64,000 nt of DNA. Source: Cereibacter changlensis JA139 (GTDB lineage: Bacteria > Pseudomonadota > Alphaproteobacteria > Rhodobacterales > Rhodobacteraceae). Numbering within the stretch: the first letter of the stretch is position 1; the number at the start of each line of letters is the position of its first letter. Positions 43,154-51,388 of this stretch are shown here, one piece after another. Location: NCBI RefSeq assembly GCF_003034985.1, contig NZ_PZKG01000001.1, positions 1 to 64,000 of the forward strand, in the 5' to 3' direction. The position numbers were made by a program, and so were the translations under genes. The notes beneath the pieces are model-generated. The model did not search any database and had not been told where the DNA came from. It worked only from the letters and a program-made list of their open reading frames with translations.

Positions 43154-43960
43154 TCACCGCCCCAGCAAAAGCGCGGTCAGAGCCGCCGTCCCGATGATGA
43201 TTCGCCACCAGCCGAACAGCGCGTAGCCATGCCGGCTGACATAGCCGAGCAGCCATTTCACCACGAAGATCCCGCTGATGAAGGCCATGACGAAGCCCAC
43301 CGCGATCTCCGACATCGCCCCGGCGTCCAGAACGTCGCGGTTCTTGTAGAGGTCATAGGCGAAGGCGCCGGCCATGGTCGGCATCGACAGAAAGAAGGAA
43401 AACTCCGCCGCCGCCCGCTTGCTGGCGCCCAGAAGCAGCGCGCCGACGATGGTCGAGCCGGAACGCGACACGCCGGGGATCATCGCGAGGCACTGGATGA
43501 AGCCGATCTTCAGCGCCATGCCCAGCGGCAGCGCCATCGCGTCCTCATAGCGGGGATCGGGCGCCATGCGGTCGACGAAGAGCAGCACGATCCCGCCGAG
43601 GATCAGCATGACGGCGATGAGGATCGGCGTCTCGAACAGCACGGTCTTGATGAAGCCATGCGCCAGCACGCCGATGACCACGGCGGGCACGAAGGCCACC
43701 AGCACCGAAACGATGAAGCGCCGCGCCTTGGGATCATGCGGCGCGGCGGCGAAGACCGCGAGCAGCCTCGCGGCATAGACGGTCAGCACCGCCAGCACCG
43801 CGCCGAGCTGGATCACCACCTCGAAGGTCCGGCCGGCGCTCTCGAAGCCGAGGAAATGCCCTGCCAGCAGCAGATGCCCGGTGGAGGACACCGGGATGAA
43901 TTCGGTCAATCCTTCGACCAGCCCCAGAAGGGCTGCGACCAGGGTCGTGGACTCCGCCAT
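43154..43960 (-). CDS. uppP: Undecaprenyl-diphosphate phosphatase
   Basis: A 268-residue inner-membrane enzyme that recycles the lipid carrier for peptidoglycan and surface polysaccharides. [15 protein letters not shown] (16-30) and PGVSRSGST (about 166-174) are the two active-site motifs. About eight helices. Follows the NDUFA9-like gene by 15 bp in the same direction. Confidence 0.96.
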   Translation of the reverse strand: MAESTTLVAALLGLVEGLTEFIPVSSTGHLLLAGHFLGFESAGRTFEVVIQLGAVLAVLTVYAARLLAVFAAAPHDPKARRFIVSVLVAFVPAVVIGVLAHGFIKTVLFETPILIAVMLILGGIVLLFVDRMAPDPRYEDAMALPLGMALKIGFIQCLAMIPGVSRSGSTIVGALLLGASKRAAAEFSFFLSMPTMAGAFAYDLYKNRDVLDAGAMSEIAVGFVMAFISGIFVVKWLLGYVSRHGYALFGWWRIIIGTAALTALLLGR

Positions 43961-43975
43961 AGTCGCTCCTGTTGG

Positions 43976-44962
43976 TCAGATCTTGCGCAGATTCTTCGCC
44001 GAATTCTTGATCGACGCGTATTGGCCCGAAGCCCGGTAGCGCCACAGGTATTCCGGAAGCACCGCTTCCATCGCCGTGGGCACGATGCCCAGATCGGCGA
44101 AGCCCTTCGCCCCCGGCGCCACGACATTGTCGCGCGAGAGGTTGCGGACCTGGTCGCGGGTCAGGATCTTGTTGGTGAAGAGGCCCAGCGTCAGCGTCTG
44201 CAGCAGGCCGAAAGCGCCCGCCATGATGTGCGCGAGGAAGAACGGGATGTTGATCACCATCTTGCGACGCTCGATCACCGCCAGCATCTCTTGCATCAGC
44301 TGGCGGAAGGTCGCCACATCCGGCCCGCCCAGTTCGTAGATCCCCAGCGCGGCCTTGCCGGTGACGCCGAGCACTGCAGCCTTGGCCACATCATCGACAT
44401 GCACCGGCTGGAATTTCGTGTTGCCGCCGACCACCGCCAGCGCGGGGGCGAAGCGGGTCATGCCGGCGAAACGGTTGAAGAACTGGTCCTCCGGCCCGAA
44501 GATCACCGAGGGCCGCAGGATGACGGCCGCCGGGAAGGCGGCCCGCACCGCGGCCTCGCCCTTGGCCTTGCTGCGGGCATAGGCGCTGGGGCTGGCGGCA
44601 TCGGCGCCGATGGCCGACAGCTGCACCAGATGCGCCACGCCCTGCTCGGCGGCGATCCGGGCGATCCGGGCGGCGCCTTCCGCCTGCACCGCGTCGAAGC
44701 TGTTCTTGCCGCTCTCGCTCAGCACGCCGACGCAGTTGATCACCGCATCCGCGCCATGCATCACCGCGCGCACCGAAGCGTCGTCGCGGATGTTGCAGAA
44801 GACCGGCTCGACCTGGCCGACGCTGCCATAGGGTTTGACGAAGAGAGCCTCATTGGGGCGACGAACCGCCACACGCACGCGCCAGCCATCTTTCGCGAGA
44901 CGGCGGACGATATACCGCCCGACAAAGCCCGAACCGCCATAGATCGTGACAAGCTTGCTCAT
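43976..44962 (-). CDS. NDUFA9-like NAD(P)-binding protein (complex I associated type)
   Basis: A 328-residue atypical short-chain dehydrogenase. [15 protein letters not shown] (8-22) is the nucleotide loop, the central part has [17 protein letters not shown], and the C-terminus continues about 100 residues beyond the Rossmann core. Its relatives include the accessory complex I subunit NDUFA9 found in alphaproteobacteria and mitochondria. The ATG at 44962 has an AGAGGA site; the longer frame starts with an unlikely TTG at 45037. Confidence 0.85.
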   Translation of the reverse strand: MSKLVTIYGGSGFVGRYIVRRLAKDGWRVRVAVRRPNEALFVKPYGSVGQVEPVFCNIRDDASVRAVMHGADAVINCVGVLSESGKNSFDAVQAEGAARIARIAAEQGVAHLVQLSAIGADAASPSAYARSKAKGEAAVRAAFPAAVILRPSVIFGPEDQFFNRFAGMTRFAPALAVVGGNTKFQPVHVDDVAKAAVLGVTGKAALGIYELGGPDVATFRQLMQEMLAVIERRKMVINIPFFLAHIMAGAFGLLQTLTLGLFTNKILTRDQVRNLSRDNVVAPGAKGFADLGIVPTAMEAVLPEYLWRYRASGQYASIKNSAKNLRKI

Positions 44963-45066
44963 CTTCCATCCTCTTCCGGGCATGGTCCAATTCTGCCCTC
45001 TCCCATAACTTTCCGGGGCGTCTCGAACAAGCGACAATAAGCATGCGGATTTTTCGTAACACCCCG

Positions 45067-45095
45067 TTGACAGTCCCCGCGACGCCCTTTAGATC
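45067..45095 (+). promoter_or_regulatory. tRNA-Leu promoter
   Basis: TTGACA (45067-45072), an exact 17-nt spacer and TAGATC (45090-45095). Start point would be near 45102, about 10 nt before the mature tRNA. Confidence 0.75.
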
Positions 45096-45111
45096 AGCCC
45101 TCACGACACCT

Positions 45112-45196
45112 GCCCAGGTGGCGGAATTGGTAGACGCGCACGGTTCAGGTCCGTGTGCCGCAAGGCGTGGAGGTTCGAGTCCTCTCCTGGGCACCA
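45112..45196 (+). tRNA. tRNA-Leu (CAG)
   Basis: 85 nt with a long variable arm, as expected for leucine. Acceptor GCCCAGG/CCTGGGC with encoded ACCA, anticodon stem CACGG/CCGTG and loop TTCAGGT, so anticodon CAG (45146-45148), which reads CUG, the main Leu codon in this high-GC genome. Followed 33 bp later by rnd. Confidence 0.97.
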
Positions 45197-45229
45197 TCGA
45201 TCCTTCGTGCCAATTCGAAGGATCAGCAC

Positions 45230-45844
45230 GTGACAATCCACTTGTATCGCAATGACTTGCCCTCTGGGCTGGACCTAGGTCCCGTCGTTGCCATCGACAC
45301 CGAGACGATGGGTCTGGACCCGCGTCGCGACCGGCTCTGCGTCGTGCAGCTGTCGTCCGGTGACGGTCACGCGCATCTGGTCCAGATCGACAGGGGCCAG
45401 CGCTCCGCGCCGAACCTCGAACGCCTGCTGACCGATCCCGCCGTCCTGAAACTGTTCCACTTCGGCCGCTTCGACATCGCCGCGCTGTTCGCCGCTTTCG
45501 GCGTCGTCACCGCGCCGGTCTGGTGCACCAAGATCGCCTCGAGGATGATCCGCACCTTCACCGACCGGCACGGGCTGAAATACCTGTTGCAGGAGCTGGT
45601 GGGCGTCGACGTGTCGAAGCAGCAGCAGACCTCCGACTGGGGCGCCGAGAAGCTGACCGACGCGCAGAAGGACTATGCGGCCTCGGACGTGCTCTACCTG
45701 CACCGGCTGAAGGCAGAGCTCGAGACCCGGTTGCAGCGCGAGGGCCGGACGGAGCTGGCGCAGAAGTGTTTCGACTTCCTTCCGACGCGGGCGCAGCTGG
45801 ACCTGATGGGCTGGGACGAACCGAATGACATCTTCCATCACTGA
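45230..45844 (+). CDS. rnd: Ribonuclease D (short form, exonuclease domain only)
   Basis: A 204-residue 3'-5' exoribonuclease that trims tRNA and other RNA ends. DEDD motifs: AIDTETMGLD (Exo I), HFGRFDIAAL (Exo II), DYAASDVLYL (Exo III). It lacks the HRDC domains of E. coli RNase D; the short form is usual in alphaproteobacteria. The GTG at 45230 has an AAGGA site. It lies right after tRNA-Leu and overlaps kdsD by 20 bp. Confidence 0.92.
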   Translation: MTIHLYRNDLPSGLDLGPVVAIDTETMGLDPRRDRLCVVQLSSGDGHAHLVQIDRGQRSAPNLERLLTDPAVLKLFHFGRFDIAALFAAFGVVTAPVWCTKIASRMIRTFTDRHGLKYLLQELVGVDVSKQQQTSDWGAEKLTDAQKDYAASDVLYLHRLKAELETRLQREGRTELAQKCFDFLPTRAQLDLMGWDEPNDIFHH

Positions 45845-46790
45845 TTTCCTCGCCACCGGCCGCCGGGTCATCGCCCGTGAGGCCGAGGCGCTTACCGCGC
45901 TCGGCGCCAGCCTCGACGGCGGATTCGCCGAGGCGGTCGAGACGATCATGCAGGCCAAAGGCCGGGTGATCGTGTCGGGCATGGGCAAGTCGGGCCATGT
46001 CGGCCGCAAGATCGCCGCCACCTTCGCCAGCACCGGCACGCCGGCGCAATTCGTCCATCCCGCCGAGGCCAGCCATGGCGATCTCGGCATGGTGATGCGC
46101 GGCGACGTGGCGCTGGTGCTGTCAAACTCGGGCGAGACGCCGGAGCTGGCCGACATCATCGCCCATACCCGGCGCTTCGACATCCCGCTGATCGGCGTCG
46201 CCTCGCGCGCGGGATCCACCCTGCTGCGCCAGTCCGATGTGGCGCTGCTGCTGCCGCCGGTGGCCGAGGCCTGCGATACCGGCATCGTGCCGACCTCCTC
46301 CACCACGATGACGCTGGCGCTCGGCGATGCGCTGGCCGTCGCGCTGATGGAACATCGGCAGTTCACCCCCGAACATTTCCGCGTCTTCCACCCCGGCGGC
46401 AAGCTGGGGGCGCGGCTGTCCAAGGTCAGCGACCTGATGCACCGCGAGCCGCCGCTGATCCGTCCCGACACGCCGATGAGCGAAGCCTTGCTGGCGATGA
46501 GCGGGCGCGGCTTCGGCGTGGTTGGCGTGACCCGCGACGATGGCTACCTAGAGGGTGTGATCACCGACGGCGACCTTCGGCGCCACATGGACGGGCTGCT
46601 GTCGCTGACCGCCGGGCAGGTCATGACCCGCGGCCCGCGCACCATCGGGCCGGAGGCTCTGGCGGAGAAGGCGGTGGCGGTGATGAACGAGAAGAAGATC
46701 ACCTCGCTCTTCGTGGTGGACCCGGAGGGCAGCGGCAATGCCGTGGGCCTGATCCACATCCACGATTGTTTGCGCGCCGGCGTGGCCTGA
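45825..46790 (+). CDS. kdsD: Arabinose 5-phosphate isomerase (KdsD/KpsF)
   Basis: A 321-residue enzyme that makes arabinose 5-phosphate, the precursor of Kdo. SIS sugar-isomerase domain (about 30-180) with SGMGKSGHVG and SNSGETPE, then two CBS domains (about 205-320). First of the kdsD-lptC-lptA-lptB set, linking Kdo supply to LPS export. Confidence 0.95.
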   Translation: MTSSITDFLATGRRVIAREAEALTALGASLDGGFAEAVETIMQAKGRVIVSGMGKSGHVGRKIAATFASTGTPAQFVHPAEASHGDLGMVMRGDVALVLSNSGETPELADIIAHTRRFDIPLIGVASRAGSTLLRQSDVALLLPPVAEACDTGIVPTSSTTMTLALGDALAVALMEHRQFTPEHFRVFHPGGKLGARLSKVSDLMHREPPLIRPDTPMSEALLAMSGRGFGVVGVTRDDGYLEGVITDGDLRRHMDGLLSLTAGQVMTRGPRTIGPEALAEKAVAVMNEKKITSLFVVDPEGSGNAVGLIHIHDCLRAGVA

Positions 46791-46794
46791 GCCG

Positions 46795-47403
46795 ATGGCC
46801 CGGCCGGACAATCTCCATTCCCGGCTGGTGTCCTGGCTGAAGATCCTGCTGCCGCTGGTGGCGCTGGTCATGCTGTCCACCCTGTTCCTCGTGTCGCGCA
46901 CCATCGATCCCTCCGACGCGATCCCCTATTCCGAAGTCGATATCGAGGACCGGGTGCGCGAACCGCGCATCACCGCGCCGACCTATGCCGGGATCACCAG
47001 CGACGGCGCGGCCCTGACCGTCGACGCGGCCGAGGTCCGGCCGGGCGCCGAGGGCAGCCCGGACGGCAGCGCGCTGGCGCTGCAGGCCGAGCTCGACACC
47101 CCCGACGGGGCCAGCACCCGGCTGGTGGCGGAGCGCGGCGCGCTGGATCAGGCCGCACGGCTGCTGCGGCTGGAGGGCGGGGTGCAGATCTCCACCTCGA
47201 CCGGCTACCGGCTCACCACCGATGCGCTGAGCGCGGCGCTGGACGTGACCGACGTGCAGAGCCCGGGCGCCCTTGCCGGGACCACCCCGATGGGTCAGAT
47301 TACAGCAGGTTCCATGCGCATAACCCAGGACGCGACCGCCGCGGGCGGTTATGTGATCGTTTTCGGGAACCGGGTCAGACTGATATACGAGCCACAGAAT
47401 TGA
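46795..47403 (+). CDS. lptC: LPS export protein LptC
   Basis: A 202-residue bitopic protein: short cytoplasmic head, a membrane helix (about 11-33, LKILLPLVALVMLSTLFLV), then a periplasmic beta-jellyroll domain that hands LPS from LptBFG to LptA. Starts 4 bp after kdsD. Its stop overlaps the upstream ATG of lptA. Confidence 0.92.
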   Translation: MARPDNLHSRLVSWLKILLPLVALVMLSTLFLVSRTIDPSDAIPYSEVDIEDRVREPRITAPTYAGITSDGAALTVDAAEVRPGAEGSPDGSALALQAELDTPDGASTRLVAERGALDQAARLLRLEGGVQISTSTGYRLTTDALSAALDVTDVQSPGALAGTTPMGQITAGSMRITQDATAAGGYVIVFGNRVRLIYEPQN

Positions 47404-47426
47404 TGTTCCCCGATCCGAGGCAAAGC

Positions 47427-47912
47427 ATGGGTAAGCTGTTTTTCGCTGCGATTTTTGCGGTGATCCTTCCGGTCGCGACCCTGGCGCAGGGGGCGAATGT
47501 CGCCTTCGACGGGCTGCGACAGGACACCTCGCTGCCGGTCCAAGTCGACGCCGACGGGCTGACCGTGAACCAGGCCGATGGTACCGCGGTGTTTTCCGGC
47601 AACGTGACGGTCGCCCAAGGCACGATGCGGCTCTCGGCCGCCGAGGTGCTGGTGGAATATGCCGAAGGCGGCGGGATCGAGCGGCTGCATGCCTCGGGCG
47701 GGGTGACGCTGGCCAGCAACGAGGACGCGGCCGAGGCGCGGGAGGCGGTCTACACCATCGACTCGGGCGAGGTGGTGATGACCGGCGACGTGCTGCTGAG
47801 CCAGGGGACCAGCGTGCTCAGCGGTCAAAAGCTGGTGATCAACCTGACCTCCGGCACCGGCTCCATGCAGGGCCGGGTGCAGACCGTGTTCCAGCCGGGC
47901 TCGGCCCCATGA
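47427..47912 (+). CDS. lptA: Periplasmic LPS bridge protein LptA
   Basis: A 161-residue protein with a Sec signal peptide (about 1-20, ending LAQG), then the OstA-type beta-jellyroll (VQVDADGLTV... GNVTVAQGTMRLSAAEV). Monomers stack to bridge inner and outer membranes for LPS. The ATG at 47427 has a GAGG site; an ATG at 47403 would add eight residues before the signal. Overlaps lptB by 4 bp. Confidence 0.92.
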   Translation: MGKLFFAAIFAVILPVATLAQGANVAFDGLRQDTSLPVQVDADGLTVNQADGTAVFSGNVTVAQGTMRLSAAEVLVEYAEGGGIERLHASGGVTLASNEDAAEAREAVYTIDSGEVVMTGDVLLSQGTSVLSGQKLVINLTSGTGSMQGRVQTVFQPGSAP

Positions 47913-48673
47913 ATGCCAGACAGGTCATCGCGCCGCCGCCGGCGCCGGGCGGGCTGCAGATCGTCGGGCTGCGCAAGAGCTACAAGCGGCGGCTGGTGAT
48001 CCGCGACGTCAGCATGCACCTGAACCGTGGCGAGGTCGTGGCGCTGCTGGGGCCGAACGGTTCGGGCAAGACGACCTGCTTCTACTCGATCGCCGGGCTG
48101 GTGACGCCGGAGGGCGGGCAGGTGCTGATCGACGGGCGCGACGTGACCGCCCTGCCGATGTACCGCCGCGCCCGGATGGGCATCGGCTACCTGCCGCAGG
48201 AGGTGTCGATCTTCCGCGGGCTGTCGGTGGAGGACAATATCCTTGCGGTGCTGGAGATCGCCATCCCCGGCGACCGGCACAAGCGGCGCGAGCGGCTGGA
48301 GGAGCTCTTGGGCGAGTTCTCCATCACCCACCTGCGCCGCGCCCCGGCGCTGGCCCTGTCGGGCGGCGAGCGGCGGCGGGTCGAGATCGCGCGCTGTCTT
48401 GCCGCAGATCCGAGCTATCTCTTACTGGACGAGCCCTTCGCCGGGGTCGATCCGATCGCGGTGGGGGAAATCCGCCACTTGGTGCACGACCTGAAAAGCC
48501 GCGGCATCGGCGTGCTGATCACCGATCACAACGTGCGCGAGACGCTGGAAATCGTTGATCGCGCCTATATCCTGCATGACGGAACCGTGCTGATGAGCGG
48601 CACCACCGACGAGGTGGTGCGCGACGAAACCGTGCGCCGGGTCTATCTCGGCGCTAACTTCCGCATCTCCTGA
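47909..48673 (+). CDS. lptB: LPS export ATPase LptB
   Basis: A 254-residue ABC ATPase that powers LPS extraction with LptFG. Walker A GPNGSGKTT (about 52), LSGGERRRVEIAR signature, Walker B LLLDEPFAGVDP and the H-loop ITDHNVRE are present. Its stop codon is enclosed in an 11-bp inverted repeat. In most proteobacteria rpoN follows; here it does not. Confidence 0.96.
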   Translation: MNARQVIAPPPAPGGLQIVGLRKSYKRRLVIRDVSMHLNRGEVVALLGPNGSGKTTCFYSIAGLVTPEGGQVLIDGRDVTALPMYRRARMGIGYLPQEVSIFRGLSVEDNILAVLEIAIPGDRHKRRERLEELLGEFSITHLRRAPALALSGGERRRVEIARCLAADPSYLLLDEPFAGVDPIAVGEIRHLVHDLKSRGIGVLITDHNVRETLEIVDRAYILHDGTVLMSGTTDEVVRDETVRRVYLGANFRIS

Positions 48674-48683
48674 AGTTAGCGCC
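48650..48683 (+). terminator. Inverted repeat around the lptB stop codon
   Basis: GGCGCTAACTT (48650-48660) and AAGTTAGCGCC (48673-48683), an 11-bp perfect stem whose loop contains the last sense codons and most of the TGA stop. No T run. A likely transcript end or stability element of kdsD-lptCAB. Confidence 0.55.
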
Positions 48684-48709
48684 AGCGTAACGGCTTCATG
48701 ACGTGGCTG

Positions 48710-48739
48710 TTGACAATGGCGGCCCAAAGGCAGCCAAAT
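48710..48739 (+). promoter_or_regulatory. Possible hpf promoter
   Basis: A perfect TTGACA at 48710-48715 followed 18 nt later by CCAAAT, a poor -10 box. The transcript leader would be about 155 nt. Confidence 0.35.
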
Positions 48740-48903
48740 GCCCTTGATGTGTGCAGAACCCGCCCTCGTCAGAACCGTCTCCGGCACAGGCCATCCGCCT
48801 GTTTCCCGGCTGGTTCTGGCGGATGCACAGGTCGCGAAACCGGAATCGGCGGGCACCCCGGTAGGGGGCGGACTGGCCTGAGCCGAGTCACCAAGGAGGA
48901 ATC

Positions 48904-49479
48904 ATGCGATACCAGATCAGCGGAAAACAGATCGACATCGGTGAGGCGCTTCAGACCCACGTCAAGGCAGAGCTTGGCGAAGTGGTCGAGAAATACGCGC
49001 AACGTCCCACCGAGGCGGTCATCGTGTTTTCCCGTGTTGCGCATGAACATGTCTGCGAAGCCACAATCCACCTGTCCACCGGCCTGAACGCCCAGGCCAA
49101 GGGACACGCCCCGGAAATCTACGCGGCTTTCGAGAGCTGCCGCGAGAAGATGGACAAGCAGCTGCGCCGCTACAAGCGCCGCCTGCGCGACCATCACCGC
49201 GACCGTACGGCAGCGGTTGAATTCGGCGGCGGTACCTCCTATATCCTCGCCGCATCCGAGGGAGCCGAGGATGTGGAGCCGGAAACGCTGCAGCCGATGG
49301 TGATCGCCGAGATGGAGACGAAAGTGCCCTCCATCACCGTGGGCGAGGCCGTCATGCAGCTGGAACTTGCAGGGCAGCCCATGCTTGTTTTCCGGAATGA
49401 AGGACACGGCGGTGTGAATGTCGTATACCGTCGCGAAGACGGGAACATCGGCTGGATCGACCCGCGCAACAGCAAGTAA
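48904..49479 (+). CDS. hpf: Ribosome hibernation promoting factor, long form
   Basis: A 191-residue protein that pairs and inactivates 70S ribosomes in slow growth. The N-domain (1-105, MRYQISGKQIDIGEALQTHV) binds the ribosome; the C-domain (about 130-190, ending GNIGWIDPRNSK) dimerises it, the build of long HPF. AAGGAGGA ribosome site. Followed 32 bp later by ptsN. Confidence 0.95.
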   Translation: MRYQISGKQIDIGEALQTHVKAELGEVVEKYAQRPTEAVIVFSRVAHEHVCEATIHLSTGLNAQAKGHAPEIYAAFESCREKMDKQLRRYKRRLRDHHRDRTAAVEFGGGTSYILAASEGAEDVEPETLQPMVIAEMETKVPSITVGEAVMQLELAGQPMLVFRNEGHGGVNVVYRREDGNIGWIDPRNSK

Positions 49480-49511
49480 AGCGCAGCCTCTGCGCAGGAC
49501 AAAAACTGCCC

Positions 49512-49976
49512 ATGGAACTTTCGAAACTGTTGATGCCGGGGGCCGTTCGGGTCCTGGGCCAGGTCACAAGCAAGAAGCGCCTGTTTCAGGAACTCGGTGA
49601 GGTGGCGTCCTCGGCCTACGGTCTGAATGCCTCCGTGGCGATCGACGGGCTGCAGGAGCGTGAAAGCCTCGGGCCGACCGGCGTGGGTCACGGCATCGCG
49701 CTGCCGCATGCGAGGCTCGAGGATCTCGACAGGATCGTGGGTGTCTTCCTGAGGCTGGAAAAGCCGCTGGACTATGACAGCGTCGACCGGCAGCCGGTGG
49801 ATCTGGTCTTTGCCCTGTTCGCGCCGAAGGATTCCGGCGTGGACCATCTGAAGGCGCTGGCGCTGGTGTCGCGCACCATGCGGGATTCCGCCGTGGTGAC
49901 GAAACTGCGCGCCAACACCGATCCGGCCAAGCTGCACGCGATCCTCACGGAAACCCGCGCGCCGCAGGCCGCCTGA
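49512..49976 (+). CDS. ptsN: Nitrogen-related PTS enzyme IIA
   Basis: A 154-residue EIIA-Ntr that takes a phosphate from the PTSNtr chain and regulates nitrogen, potassium or envelope functions by protein contact. The phosphorylated His is in GVGHGIALPHARLEDL (about H66). Standard length. Adjacent to hpf, the usual pairing even where rpoN is missing. Its stop is 2 bp from the convergent sulfotransferase stop. Confidence 0.94.
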   Translation: MELSKLLMPGAVRVLGQVTSKKRLFQELGEVASSAYGLNASVAIDGLQERESLGPTGVGHGIALPHARLEDLDRIVGVFLRLEKPLDYDSVDRQPVDLVFALFAPKDSGVDHLKALALVSRTMRDSAVVTKLRANTDPAKLHAILTETRAPQAA

Positions 49977-49978
49977 CC

Positions 49979-51388
49979 TCAGGCTTCGGCTTCCGCCCGC
50001 CAAGGGCCGAAGCCGAAGCCGACATAGTCGCGCAGGTAAGCCTCGCGCGCCGCCTCCTCCAGATCATCGCCATGGATCGCCGCCAGAGCATGCGGCGCCG
50101 CTTCGGCCATGGGCCGGAAGACGGGCGACGGTGCGCCGACCTCCGCCGCCAGCGCCGCCAGTCCCTCGGCCAGCCGCGCCTCGCGCAGCACTGCGTCCGG
50201 GGTCTGGAACCGGGCGAAGCCCTGCAGGACCGCGGTCTGGCTGGCGAAATGCGCGTCCACCCTGAGGCCGGTCTGGCCCGACAGGTTCAGCCTGAGGAAG
50301 CGCAGGAAGCCGAGGAAGGCCTCGCGATGCGCGGCCTCCTCCTGCGGCTCGCCCGGCGGCGGCAGGCGCAGGCCGCAGGTCTTCTGCAGGGCGCTGCGCA
50401 GTTCGGGCAGCGCCCCGGTCAGGATCTGGCTGCAGAAGGCGGCATGCGCCCGGGCCAGCGGATGCCGCAGCACGGTGAAGCTGCGATGCGGCAGCGACTT
50501 CCGCTTCCAGTCGCGCAGGGTCTTCTGGGTGAAATCGCCGAGCAGCCCCTGCCCCAGCCGCCCCAGCCAGTCGCGCACCGCAGCCTCCGGCCCGCCACGC
50601 AGCGGCAGGTACAAAAGCCCCGCCCCCTGCGCCGCGACGAAGCCGGGGATCCCCGGAGCGCGGCGCGGCTCGAAATTCGGGGTGCGCGCCAGGTTGAAAC
50701 GGTCCAGCCGGGCCAGCGCCGCGGTCATCTCCTCAGGGTTCTCGACCTTGGCGGCGATCTCGCCGGGGTTCTGCTTCTTCAGCGTCGCATCCGCCGCCGC
50801 CAGCCCCGCAGGCAGGCCGAGGAAGCGGGCGAGGCCGTTCAGAACCTCCAGATCCTGCAGATCCTCGTAATCGACATAGAAGGCGCCTTGGCCCGAGACC
50901 TGCAACCCGTGCAGCAGCCGGAGCTGGAAGTCCTGGGTCGCCTCCAGATGCCGCTCGAATTCCGGTGGGTCGAAGCGGACGGTGGCGGTCTTCAGCCGCC
51001 GGGCGTTGGTCAGCGTCCACTGCCCGGTGGCGCGGGCGATCTTCCACGAGACGTAGCTTTCCAGCGGGTTGCGGGTGAGGATGATCTTGGCGCAGCGCGG
51101 GTCGAAGAGCACCGGCTCCAGCACCCGCGGATCGTGGTCGTGGAAATAGCGGAAGCCCGCCAGCCCCGGCGTCGCGGCGCGCACCGCCTGCAGCATGGCC
51201 AGCGGATCGGCCTCGCGCGCGGCCATGTCGAAGCCCAGCAGCTCGGTCTGGCCCTGCCCGCCGATGAAGGAGGGGTTGAACAGCTCGCCATGGCAGCGGA
51301 CGCCGGGCAGCGCGTTCAGGTTGGCTTCCAGATAGTTGGAGCCGGTCCGCATCGCGGCGAACATCACGAAACTGTCGAAGCGCGTCAT
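49979..51388 (-). CDS. Two-domain sulfotransferase family protein
   Basis: A 469-residue protein. The N-terminal half looks like a Stf0/nodulation-type sulfotransferase: MFAAMRTGSNYLEANL (9-24) fits the PAPS 5'-phosphosulfate loop, and ILTRNPLESYVSWKIARATG (about 102-121) the 3'-phosphate contact. The C-terminal half has a second LRHPLARAHAAFCSQI segment (about 308), like the 3'-phosphate motif of another sulfotransferase domain, but no clear 5' loop. It ends the leftward glycan run and overlaps the GT14 gene by 4 bp. Probable role: sulfation of a surface sugar. Confidence 0.78.
   Translation of the reverse strand: MTRFDSFVMFAAMRTGSNYLEANLNALPGVRCHGELFNPSFIGGQGQTELLGFDMAAREADPLAMLQAVRAATPGLAGFRYFHDHDPRVLEPVLFDPRCAKIILTRNPLESYVSWKIARATGQWTLTNARRLKTATVRFDPPEFERHLEATQDFQLRLLHGLQVSGQGAFYVDYEDLQDLEVLNGLARFLGLPAGLAAADATLKKQNPGEIAAKVENPEEMTAALARLDRFNLARTPNFEPRRAPGIPGFVAAQGAGLLYLPLRGGPEAAVRDWLGRLGQGLLGDFTQKTLRDWKRKSLPHRSFTVLRHPLARAHAAFCSQILTGALPELRSALQKTCGLRLPPPGEPQEEAAHREAFLGFLRFLRLNLSGQTGLRVDAHFASQTAVLQGFARFQTPDAVLREARLAEGLAALAAEVGAPSPVFRPMAEAAPHALAAIHGDDLEEAAREAYLRDYVGFGFGPWRAEAEA

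Noticed and set aside
43976-45037. Longer NDUFA9-like protein starting at TTG 45037
   Set aside because: The extra 25 residues are not typical of the family, the TTG lacks a ribosome site, and ATG 44962 has a good one.
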